Positions 7,435-15,012 of a stretch of DNA of 20,946 nucleotides are shown piece by piece. Within the stretch, counting starts at the first letter, position 1, and each line of letters opens with the position of its first letter. The notes beneath the pieces were generated by a model that was given only the letters and a program-made list of their open reading frames with translations, was not told the DNA's origin and did not search any database. The position numbers were made by a program, and so were the translations under genes. This DNA is from CACPJA01 sp964629335 (lineage in GTDB: Bacteria > Pseudomonadota > Gammaproteobacteria > Steroidobacterales > UBA11654), in NCBI GenBank assembly GCA_964629335.1, contig CAZVRH010000018.1, positions 1-20,946 of the forward strand. Direction: 5' to 3'.

Positions 7435-9132
7435 ATGAGCCAACAAAAAAACAATCATTGGTTTAAAGTTGCATTCACTGAAAATAGGAATTTATACTCC
7501 AGAGTGCTCTTAGCCTCGGCCATGATTAATCTCCTTTCTGTAGCTAGTTCTATCTTTATTATGGTGGTGTATGACAGAGTGATACCTAATGCCGCCTATT
7601 CTTCTCTATTTGCACTTACTTTTGGGATGGCAATCGTCGTTTTATTTGATTTTATTTTAAAAAACTTGAGATCGTGGTACATAGATTTAGCTGGACAAGA
7701 TTTAGATCTTGGGGTTGGAGAAGATATTTATTATCGGCTCCTTCACTCACCAATTGGAATGATTGATAATTCAGTGGGCAGTCTAGCGAACACTTTTAAA
7801 GAATTTGATGCTCTAAAACAATTTTTTGCTTCAGCAACAATTGCACTATTGGTGGACTTACCGTTTGTGTTCTTATTTATTTTAGTCATCTATCTTATTT
7901 CGGGACCGCTGGCTATTGTCCCATTATCCGTCATCCCAATAATTTTAATTATTGGTATAGCTGTTCAACCTTTTATTGAAAAACACAGCAAAGCTGTTTC
8001 TGAAATGAATCAAAATAAATACGGTCTTTTGGTTGAAAGTTTGGGAGGCTTAGACGCCATTCAAACCAACAACAGCTCTTCTCTATTTATTGATCGATAC
8101 AGAGACAGCGTTCAAGACGGTTCAAACTCATCCAGGAAATCAAAGGTTCTTTCCCAACTTGCAACAAACTCGGCTTCAAGCGCTCAACTGATCAGTCTTG
8201 TCGGAATTATTTTTTATGGAACTTATTTGATTGATTCAGGAGAAGTCTCTATGGGTGCCATGGTGGCCGCAGTCCTCCTCTCTTCTAGAGCACTCTCACC
8301 TTTAGCTCAAGTGGCTAATCTTTTCGGTCGATTGAACCATGCCAAGACAGCCTACAAAAAGATAGATCTATTAATGAATACAATCTCAGAGAAAATGAAC
8401 GAGATTGAAGGAATGAAGGTTGATACGCTAGGCAATCTTGAAATGAAGCATCTTAGTTTCTCATATCTTAATTCATCCATACCCTCAATCAATCAGTTAA
8501 CAATTCAAATTAAGGAAGGAGAAAAAGTTGCTATCATGGGCAAAAACGGTTCCGGAAAAACCACGTTAATAAAACTTATTTCTGGAATATACTCGCCTTC
8601 ACAAGGGTCTTTGACTTTCAATCATCTTAATATAGATGAAATCGATCAAAATATTTTTAGAGAAAAATTAGCCGTGGTTCTTCAAGATTTCCAGCTTTTC
8701 TCTGGATCCATAAAAGACAACATCGTTATGGGGAGAGATTGGATAAAAGACGACGCTATTCAGAATTCAATAGAATTGAGCGGTCTGAGCAATTTTCTAA
8801 AAACCATTCCAGGTGGATTAGAATATAACCTCTCGGATAAAGGTCAATCCTTATCAAGAGGACAAATGCAATCCATTGCATTAGCTCGAGCTATCGCTGG
8901 AAACCCAGAAGTACTGTTATTGGATGAACCGACGGCCTCACTTGATATTAATACAGAGAAAGATCTCCTGACGAACCTTAATTTAGGTCTATTCAAAACA
9001 ATCATTGTGGTAACTCATAAAATATCTATGTTGGAACTGGTGGACCGGATTATTGTTTTATCCAATGGATCAATAGTATTGGATGGAAAAAAAGATGAAG
9101 TTTTAATGAAACTAAGACAAAACAATGACTGA
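7435..9132 (+). CDS. Type I secretion ABC transporter (LapB/LssB-like), lacking the N-terminal C39-like domain
   Basis: 565 residues: a six-helix membrane domain (about 20-305) and an ATPase domain (about 335-560). Visible ATPase motifs are Walker A GKNGSGKTT (369-377), Q-loop Gln417, signature LSRGQ (473-477), Walker B VLLLDEPT (493-500) and H-loop His528. The membrane domain, with VYDRVIPN (45-52) and WYIDLAGQDLDL, resembles the LapB/LssB exporters of large adhesins more than PrtD, from memory of the families. LapB-type proteins usually carry about 130 extra N-terminal residues forming a catalytically dead C39-peptidase-like domain; here the protein begins almost directly at the first helix. 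The upstream stop codon six bases before the start rules out an in-frame extension. It overlaps the adaptor gene by eight bases, indicating translational coupling. Confidence 0.9.
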   Translation: MSQQKNNHWFKVAFTENRNLYSRVLLASAMINLLSVASSIFIMVVYDRVIPNAAYSSLFALTFGMAIVVLFDFILKNLRSWYIDLAGQDLDLGVGEDIYYRLLHSPIGMIDNSVGSLANTFKEFDALKQFFASATIALLVDLPFVFLFILVIYLISGPLAIVPLSVIPIILIIGIAVQPFIEKHSKAVSEMNQNKYGLLVESLGGLDAIQTNNSSSLFIDRYRDSVQDGSNSSRKSKVLSQLATNSASSAQLISLVGIIFYGTYLIDSGEVSMGAMVAAVLLSSRALSPLAQVANLFGRLNHAKTAYKKIDLLMNTISEKMNEIEGMKVDTLGNLEMKHLSFSYLNSSIPSINQLTIQIKEGEKVAIMGKNGSGKTTLIKLISGIYSPSQGSLTFNHLNIDEIDQNIFREKLAVVLQDFQLFSGSIKDNIVMGRDWIKDDAIQNSIELSGLSNFLKTIPGGLEYNLSDKGQSLSRGQMQSIALARAIAGNPEVLLLDEPTASLDINTEKDLLTNLNLGLFKTIIVVTHKISMLELVDRIIVLSNGSIVLDGKKDEVLMKLRQNND

Positions 9133-10051
9133 AATAAAAGAACTTAGAAATGCAAATATAATCCTATATTCAATATGCATATTTTGGATAGTGATCTTAG
9201 TTTGGGCAAATTTTGCAACATTGGAGGAAGTAACAAAAGCTCAAGGAAGAGTGGTTGCCTCTTCAAAAATACAGATTATTCAAAACCTAGAAGGCGGAAT
9301 AATCAAAGAAATACTCACTAGAACCGGAAAGTCTGTTTCTTCAGGAGATCCTCTCATAGTGTTTGATAGTACAAAGTTTGAATCAGAATTATCGGCTTTG
9401 AAAAAAGAAAAAAAAGCAGCCGAAAAAAATCTTAACTTACTTAACGAGGAACTAGAGATACTTCAACCGCTTGTTAACTCTGGAGTTGAATCTAGGATGG
9501 AGTTAATCCGGTTACTTCAACGTATCTCAGACGCGGAAGCAGGATTGATGAAATCAGAAGAAACGCTTCCAATACTTGAGGATAGGCTATTGAGAACAAC
9601 TGTCATTGCACCAGTTGACGGGATCGTCAATAGGCTCTTGGTCAATACCACTGGTGGGGTTGCTCAACCTGGAGAACCGTTACTTGAAATAGTACCTATA
9701 GATGATGAATTGATTGTTGAAGTTGAAATTAACCCCAAAGACATTGCCTACGTTCTCCCAGGCCAGGAAGCTATTATTAAACTTACTGCCTTTGACTTTT
9801 CTAAGTTTGGTTCTCTAAATGGCAAAGTCATAACGGTTGGTGCAGACACGATTCAAAAGGAAGACGGCAGTATATGGTACATCTGTCAAATAGCTGTTGA
9901 AGAAAATGCTTTTACCTCCACAGGAATCAATATAAGAATCCTTCCAGGAATGGTTGCAGAAGCAGATATCGTGAGCGGTGAGAAAACCGTTTTAAATTAT
10001 CTTTTACAACCTGTTACAAAAATTGCTAATGAAGCATTTAGAGAGCGATGA
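9125..10051 (+). CDS. Short HlyD/LapC-like membrane fusion (adaptor) protein
   Basis: 308 residues. One membrane helix near residues 11-30 is followed by the typical AxGRVVASSKIQIIQNLEGG segment. The two lipoyl half-motifs are at about 50-80 and 158-190, the second with APVDGIVNRL. A beta-barrel region (about 195-290) holds RILPGMVAEADI, the conserved C-terminal signature of type I adaptors. The coiled hairpin between the lipoyl halves spans only about 75 residues (85-156). HlyD, PrtE and LapC-type adaptors are usually about 390-480 residues, so the periplasmic hairpin is strongly shortened. The reading frame looks intact and starts inside the ABC transporter gene, with an eight-base overlap. 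It should link the inner-membrane exporter to the TolC-like channel. Confidence 0.88.
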   Translation: MTEIKELRNANIILYSICIFWIVILVWANFATLEEVTKAQGRVVASSKIQIIQNLEGGIIKEILTRTGKSVSSGDPLIVFDSTKFESELSALKKEKKAAEKNLNLLNEELEILQPLVNSGVESRMELIRLLQRISDAEAGLMKSEETLPILEDRLLRTTVIAPVDGIVNRLLVNTTGGVAQPGEPLLEIVPIDDELIVEVEINPKDIAYVLPGQEAIIKLTAFDFSKFGSLNGKVITVGADTIQKEDGSIWYICQIAVEENAFTSTGINIRILPGMVAEADIVSGEKTVLNYLLQPVTKIANEAFRER

Positions 10052-10095
10052 TGAAGCAAAAAATAATAAACTAGAACAAATTATTCTAAATAAGC

Positions 10096-10103
10096 AGGAA
10101 AAG
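10096..10103 (+). promoter_or_regulatory. Ribosome binding site supporting a GTG start for the SGNH hydrolase
   Basis: AGGAAAAG lies six to ten bases before GTG at 10110. Codons after this GTG encode a clear signal peptide (MKKLIPTFILLFNFSAFG). The longer frame from ATG at 10023 would overlap the adaptor gene and place a charged, Asn/Lys-rich stretch before the hydrophobic core. The GTG start is therefore preferred. Confidence 0.6.
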
Positions 10104-10109
10104 AACTCA

Positions 10110-10910
10110 GTGAAAAAACTCATACCTACCTTCATCCTTTTGTTCAACTTTAGTGCGTTTGGAGAAACAATACCCGAGATTAAACACTTAAAAAATACTG
10201 CACCTAAAAGGGTTCTATTTATTGGTAACAGTTACTTGTATTATAACGACAGCCTACATAATCACTTCAAACATATGGCCAATGAAAGATTCCCTGGATA
10301 TAACGGCAGTGAAAATGTTAAATCAGCCACCATTGGAGGCTCTAGATTAAAACATCATGACGTAGAACGATTAATTCAACCTCTTGCTATTAGCAGCATA
10401 GAGAAATTTGATCTGGTTATCCTCCAAGGAGGAAGCGGTGAAGGGTTAACAAAACGTGACCGAGAAGAGTTCAGTAAAGTAGCTCGCCAACATATTGAAA
10501 CCATAAGGTCAAACGATATAGAACCTGCACTGTATATGATTCATGCCTACACAGCATCTCATGAAAATTATGTCCCTGATCTAATAAGAATCATTGAAAA
10601 AATGTACACCCTATCAGGTAATAACAATCAAACTCTTGTCATTCCTGTTGGCTTAGCATTTGAAACTGCTTACAAAGAGAGACCTGATATCAAACTGCAT
10701 AAAGTTGACGCTACACATCCTGACTTGCTAGGAACTTACTTGGCGGCATGCACAGTTTTTGCGAGTGTTTTTAATCAATCACCTGTGGGAATCAATTATG
10801 ACTACAATGGACTGGTAAATTCAACAGATAAGCTGTTTTTACAAAAGATAGCTGAATTAACAGTTGAGAATTACTATGGAAGAGCATCCAATTTTCATTC
10901 GGCTGAGTAA
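10110..10910 (+). CDS. Secreted SGNH/GDSL-like hydrolase in the type I secretion operon
   Basis: 266 residues from the GTG start. A signal peptide covers about residues 1-18. Block I is LFIGNSYLYYND, with nucleophile candidate Ser41. A glycine-containing block follows (IGGSRL, 76-80), and Asp200/His203 in KVDATHPDLLGTYLAA form the C-terminal catalytic pair. The 'FIGNSY..Y' opening recalls DUF4886-type SGNH hydrolases, which are not well characterised; carbohydrate or acyl-ester substrates are common in the wider superfamily. The gene is 58 bases after the adaptor gene on the same strand, so it is probably co-transcribed with the exporter. It might modify a cell-surface polymer or the exported protein; this is inference. 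An alternative ATG start at 10023 would give 295 residues. Its last 16 bases overlap the convergent ferritin-like gene. Confidence 0.78.
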   Translation: MKKLIPTFILLFNFSAFGETIPEIKHLKNTAPKRVLFIGNSYLYYNDSLHNHFKHMANERFPGYNGSENVKSATIGGSRLKHHDVERLIQPLAISSIEKFDLVILQGGSGEGLTKRDREEFSKVARQHIETIRSNDIEPALYMIHAYTASHENYVPDLIRIIEKMYTLSGNNNQTLVIPVGLAFETAYKERPDIKLHKVDATHPDLLGTYLAACTVFASVFNQSPVGINYDYNGLVNSTDKLFLQKIAELTVENYYGRASNFHSAE

Positions 10911-11335
10911 TCTCTTAACATTTTTCTCAGTTCCAGTGAATGTTGCTCTTCTTGGCCTATTTTGTTTCTAGCATATTCTTCTATAAAAACAGATTTGCCT
11001 TCTACCACACTCAAAAGCTCTTTGTATAAATTTAGGGCTTGGAGTTCATGCTCTAAACTTTCTTTTAATATATCGTCAACAGAATGTTTATGAGTCTCTT
11101 CAATCGGTGCAATTTGCTGGCTGGGATGACCTTCTAGACCTGTTAATAATTCTCCTGCCTCTTTTGCATGAATCAGTGATTCTTGAGCTTGGGCTTGAAG
11201 AAATTCAACGATAGGTATTCTATAGGGTCCGCTAACCATGATTGAAGAATGGGTATATCGAACCACTCCAGCGAGTTCGTATTCCATGATGCTGTTTAAA
11301 ATATTGCAGGTTGCTTTTATATCTAAATCTCTCAT
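10895..11335 (-). CDS. Ferritin-like (bacterioferritin-type) diiron protein
   Basis: 146 residues, entirely helical in character, with the carboxylate/histidine pattern of a four-helix-bundle diiron protein: Glu18/Glu20 in EYELAGVVRYTH, Glu52 and His56 in QESLIHA, Glu95/Glu97 in LEHELQALNLY, and E-x-x-H at 129-132. The LEGHPS segment after the second helix aligns with LEGLPN of bacterioferritin. The second-helix Glu is four residues from His instead of the usual three, and the heme-ligand Met of E. coli bacterioferritin is not evident, so heme binding is doubtful. It likely oxidises or stores iron in the cytoplasm. The ATG has a good ribosome binding site (AGGA, five bases upstream). It follows the histidine-tailed membrane protein gene by 65 bp on the same strand; a TATAAT hexamer in that gap (11389-11394) may allow separate expression. 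Confidence 0.75.
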   Translation of the reverse strand: MRDLDIKATCNILNSIMEYELAGVVRYTHSSIMVSGPYRIPIVEFLQAQAQESLIHAKEAGELLTGLEGHPSQQIAPIEETHKHSVDDILKESLEHELQALNLYKELLSVVEGKSVFIEEYARNKIGQEEQHSLELRKMLRDYSAE

Positions 11336-11400
11336 TATTTTCCTAAATCAATTTATTCAATTATCTTCGTATTATTTATAAGGGGGCAATTATAGTCCAT

Positions 11401-11781
11401 CTAATGATGGTGTTCATCCTTTAAATCTTTTTCAATATCTTCGTGATCTCCAACCATGATATGGCTCCTGCTCTTTGTAACGTATTTTTCCAACAAGGGG
11501 ATAAATAAAAGAGGCAATAATCCACCTAAAACGATACCAGCTGTTCTTGCCCTCATTGTAGGATCTATAATCGCAGCAATGAGATCAGCAATTACGTGAG
11601 CCAATGAGGCTCCAATGATCCCTGCTATATATCCTTTGGTAACATTTTTTAACAGTCGATTGATGCTCCATCCAGTGTAAAAACCTAAAATCACTAAACT
11701 CACGTGCACGACTCCAAAAATGAAACCGGGTAAAATATTTCCATCTTGAATTAATCCTAGATTTTGAAGTATTGGCTCCAT
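11401..11781 (-). CDS. Small three-helix membrane protein with histidine-rich C-terminus, function unknown
   Basis: 126 residues; I do not recognise the family. Three hydrophobic segments are visible: about 15-41, 51-73 (GYIAGIIGASLAHVIADLIAAII) and 80-101 (ARTAGIVLGGLLPLLFIPLL). The segments are glycine/alanine-rich and contain His26 and His62. A charged tail follows, HIMVGDHEDIEKDLKDEHHH, with five histidines and several acidic residues, which could bind metal ions. The gene lies directly upstream of the ferritin-like gene on the same strand and diverges from the prolyl oligopeptidase gene across only 47 bp. A link to metal handling is inference from the tail and neighbour alone. A channel-forming or holin-like small membrane protein is another option. 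Confidence 0.6.
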   Translation of the reverse strand: MEPILQNLGLIQDGNILPGFIFGVVHVSLVILGFYTGWSINRLLKNVTKGYIAGIIGASLAHVIADLIAAIIDPTMRARTAGIVLGGLLPLLFIPLLEKYVTKSRSHIMVGDHEDIEKDLKDEHHH

Positions 11782-11828
11782 AGATTTTATTTATCAAAAA
11801 TTATTTTATTCGGTTAATATTTACACCC

Positions 11829-13949
11829 ATGACTAAATACTATCCCTTATTAATCTTTATTTCCTTGTTTATTTGCCCTTCGTCAAGTCAAGCAAACAGT
11901 ATTGATTATCCTGTGTCAAAAAAGTCCGGTGTGGTCGATGATTACCATGGTTACTTAATTAAAGATCCTTATAGAGATCTAGAAAATCTTGATTCTGCTG
12001 ACACTAAGCTCTGGATTAAGAATCAGAATATCTTTAGCCAATCTTTTCTGAAACAAGTAAAGCAACAACAAGACTTTAAACAAATATTAGAAAATATTTA
12101 CGACAAAGAAAGTCAATCCATTCCTTTTAGAAAAAAAACTAGGTATTTCAGCTACTACAACAATGGCTCATGGCAACAAAGTAAACTGTTTTATTCCAAC
12201 GATGTTAATTCGATTAAAACACTTTTATTAGATCCTAATGTTTTATCCAAAGACGGAACCGTATCGATTGGATCAGTGTCTATCAGTCCAAATGCTGAAT
12301 TAATTGCCTATTCAATTTCTGATGGAGGCTCAGATTGGAAAACGTGGAAGATTAGAAATATAGACACTAAAAAAGATTTAGCCGATACCGTTCAGTGGTC
12401 TAAATTTAGCGGAGCTGAATGGGCTAAAGATAACTCAGGCTTTTACTACTCCAGGTATTCTGAGCCTAAACCAGGTGATGAATACGAAGAACTGAACCGC
12501 AATCAGAAACTGTTTTTTCATTCCATTGGTGAATCTCAGAGCAATGATAAGCTTATATATGAACGCCCAGATAAGCCTGAATGGGGCTGGGGAACAACCG
12601 TAACAGAAGACGGCAGTTATTTATTGCTCTCAGTTAGCGAAGGCACTGACGAAAGAAATAGAGTCTTTTATCAGGATTTAAAAACTGAAAATAATTCTTT
12701 CATTGAGCTAATTCCAGAATTAATAGGACAGTTTATCTTTCTTGGAAATATCGGTTCAGACTTCTTATTTTTTACAGATTTTAAAGCTCCGAAAGGGAAA
12801 ATCATCTCTATCGATATAAACAACCCCCAACCAACAAATTGGAAAACATTGGTCGCTGAAACCAACGATGCTTTAACTCGTGTTGAACTATTGGATAACT
12901 ATATTTTATGTCAATATCTACAGGACGTGTCTAGCGAAGTTCTTCTTTTCGATAAAAAAACCTTTTCTATGAAGAAAATAAGTTTTGATAAGAAAGGGAT
13001 TATTTCAGGAATCACCACCACACAGGATTCTGATGTTTTTTATTTTTCCTTTACCAATTACATCCAACCAAATGAAATCTACCAGTACAACGCTAGAAAT
13101 GACCGAATCAACCTTTTATGGAAAAAACAAGTTCCTAACTATAAACCTAAAGACTATCTTTCCAAGCAAATTTTCTATCCCAGTAAGGACGGCACTTTAA
13201 TCCCAATGCATATCTCGTATAAAAAAGATATAAATCTAGACCATAATACACCCTTACTGTTATACGGTTATGGGGGCTTTGATATCTCGATTCTCCCAAA
13301 CTTCAGAGAACGTTATCTTGCTTGGATGAAGATGGGTGGCGTGGTTGCAGTACCTAATCTTAGGGGTGGTGGCGAATACGGTGAAGAATGGCATCGCCAA
13401 GGAATGTTAGACAATAAACAAAATGTTTTTGACGATTTTATTGCTGCAGCTGAATACCTGCATAGAGAAAAACTGTCAAGACCGGGGCGAACTGTTATTG
13501 AAGGGAGATCAAACGGTGGGCTCTTGGTCGGAGCCACTATGCTTCAAAGACCGGATTTGTTTGGTGTAGCCCTTCCAGGTGTCGGGGTCATGGACATGTT
13601 ACGATTTAATAAATTTACGATTGGTTGGGCTTGGGAAAGCGATTATGGGTCGCCGGAAGATAAACAAGGATTTGAAACCTTAGTGCAATATTCTCCTTAT
13701 CACAATATAGAGATGGGCGAATGCTATCCACCGACATTAGTTACAACTTCAGAACTTGATGATCGTGTGGTTCCCTCCCATTCTTATAAATTCACAGCTA
13801 GGTTACAAGAGGCACAAAATTGCCAAAATCCTATTTTAATAAGAATTGAGACGAGAGCTGGTCACGGTGCAGGCACACCAAGAGATAAAACCATCAATTA
13901 CATTTCTGATGTTTATGGGTTTGCTTTTCATTATTTATTACAAAATTAG
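11829..13949 (+). CDS. Prolyl oligopeptidase (S9A family), exported
   Basis: 706 residues, the usual length for the family. An N-terminal signal peptide (YYPLLIFISLFICPSSSQA, cleaved near residue 22) is followed by the family's KDPYRDLENLDSADTKLWIKNQN segment, a seven-bladed beta-propeller (about 95-440) and an alpha/beta-hydrolase domain (about 445-706). The catalytic triad is Ser561 in GRSNGGLLVG, Asp644 in DDRVVPSHS (with Arg646, the substrate-carboxylate-binding Arg of the porcine enzyme) and His679 in AGHGAG. LRGGGEYGEEWH (511-522) is another hallmark. It cleaves short peptides after proline, here probably in the periplasm. No clear Shine-Dalgarno precedes the ATG. The amidohydrolase gene follows 40 bp later, so the two are probably co-transcribed. 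Confidence 0.93.
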   Translation: MTKYYPLLIFISLFICPSSSQANSIDYPVSKKSGVVDDYHGYLIKDPYRDLENLDSADTKLWIKNQNIFSQSFLKQVKQQQDFKQILENIYDKESQSIPFRKKTRYFSYYNNGSWQQSKLFYSNDVNSIKTLLLDPNVLSKDGTVSIGSVSISPNAELIAYSISDGGSDWKTWKIRNIDTKKDLADTVQWSKFSGAEWAKDNSGFYYSRYSEPKPGDEYEELNRNQKLFFHSIGESQSNDKLIYERPDKPEWGWGTTVTEDGSYLLLSVSEGTDERNRVFYQDLKTENNSFIELIPELIGQFIFLGNIGSDFLFFTDFKAPKGKIISIDINNPQPTNWKTLVAETNDALTRVELLDNYILCQYLQDVSSEVLLFDKKTFSMKKISFDKKGIISGITTTQDSDVFYFSFTNYIQPNEIYQYNARNDRINLLWKKQVPNYKPKDYLSKQIFYPSKDGTLIPMHISYKKDINLDHNTPLLLYGYGGFDISILPNFRERYLAWMKMGGVVAVPNLRGGGEYGEEWHRQGMLDNKQNVFDDFIAAAEYLHREKLSRPGRTVIEGRSNGGLLVGATMLQRPDLFGVALPGVGVMDMLRFNKFTIGWAWESDYGSPEDKQGFETLVQYSPYHNIEMGECYPPTLVTTSELDDRVVPSHSYKFTARLQEAQNCQNPILIRIETRAGHGAGTPRDKTINYISDVYGFAFHYLLQN

Positions 13950-13989
13950 TCAAGATTTCATATCATTAGAAGCGGAGAATTAAAGAAAC

Positions 13990-15012
13990 ATGAAAAAAAT
14001 TATTTTAAGAACGCTGGTACTGATTATATTGGGTGGAATTGCCTATAACTATCTCCTGAAAGATGACTCAGAGGTTACCTATGGAATTACGGTGGACGGG
14101 GTTGATATAGATACAATTGATTTACACCTTCACACCGGAACCTGGGAAGCCCTGACAGAACCTTATAAAGAAAGATACTCTGAACGGGTTCCAAAACCAT
14201 TTAAATTCCTCATGAGTAACCTTTTGGGTCAAGGTTTAACCTCTGAAGGTATTCTCAAACAAATGGATAACGCAGGTATACGAAGAGCCGGTGTGTTTGC
14301 TGTCTACAGTCCTGACACAACCGGTATTGCTAGCAATGAGTTTTTATATGAACAAATAAAAGATCGACCTGGAAGACTGTTTGGGTTTTATAGCATCAGA
14401 ACTGATCATTGGAACATTAATGCTGACAAAGAACTCAAAAAATTGGAATCCGACCTCGTTAAGTACAATGCCTATGGTATTAAGCTAGCTCATGCTCATC
14501 AACAAATGAGATTGGATGACCAGCGTTTTGATGGCATATATGAGATTGCTGGAAGACTTGATAAACCCATTTATATTCATACCGGAACCAGCCCTAACCC
14601 CTACACCAGACTAGAGCCTCCTTATGTTGATCCATTGTATTTAGAAGCATCCATTGTTAAATACCCAGACACTAAATTTATCTTAGGTCACACTGGTTAT
14701 GATAGTTTCCGAATCGAGTTAACCTATCTTAGATCCTGCATAGAACTGGCGAAGAAATACGACAACGTTTATTTTGAACCGGGAGCTCTAGGTGCTAGAA
14801 AAGCTTCAGAAGTACTTCCTGAATATCTTAAGATTATTAAAGAAGAAAATCTAATAGATCGGGTCGTGTACGGTTCTGACGGTCCTCAATTCCCTGGTTA
14901 TACGGCCAGTCATTTGGAAAACTTCATTGAAGCCATGGAGGCTAATCAATACTCTGCGATAGAAATGAAATTAGTGCTTCAAAGTAATTTTGAAGCTTTA
15001 TTTAATCTCTAA
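13990..15012 (+). CDS. Membrane-anchored amidohydrolase-family (Amidohydro_2) metalloenzyme
   Basis: 340 residues. A hydrophobic N-terminal segment (residues 4-23, ILRTLVLIILGGIAYNYLL) after MKK looks like an uncleaved anchor or signal peptide, which places the enzyme outside the cytoplasm. The TIM-barrel metal motifs are DLHLH (Asp44, His46, His48), GIKLAHAH (165-170), YIHTG (His197), LGHTGYD (His234) and GSDGP (Asp297). These fit the amidohydrolase-2 family, whose members hydrolyse or decarboxylate cyclic and aromatic substrates; the actual substrate is unknown. A ribosome binding site GGAG (13974-13977) precedes the ATG by 12 bases. It probably shares a transcript with the prolyl oligopeptidase upstream. 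Its last 15 bases overlap the 3' end of the convergent DUF885 gene. Confidence 0.8.
   Translation: MKKIILRTLVLIILGGIAYNYLLKDDSEVTYGITVDGVDIDTIDLHLHTGTWEALTEPYKERYSERVPKPFKFLMSNLLGQGLTSEGILKQMDNAGIRRAGVFAVYSPDTTGIASNEFLYEQIKDRPGRLFGFYSIRTDHWNINADKELKKLESDLVKYNAYGIKLAHAHQQMRLDDQRFDGIYEIAGRLDKPIYIHTGTSPNPYTRLEPPYVDPLYLEASIVKYPDTKFILGHTGYDSFRIELTYLRSCIELAKKYDNVYFEPGALGARKASEVLPEYLKIIKEENLIDRVVYGSDGPQFPGYTASHLENFIEAMEANQYSAIEMKLVLQSNFEALFNL

Noticed and set aside
10023..10109. ATG at 10023 as start of the SGNH hydrolase
   Set aside because: It would overlap the adaptor gene and put a charged stretch before a good signal peptide; GTG at 10110 has a ribosome binding site and gives a normal secreted protein.
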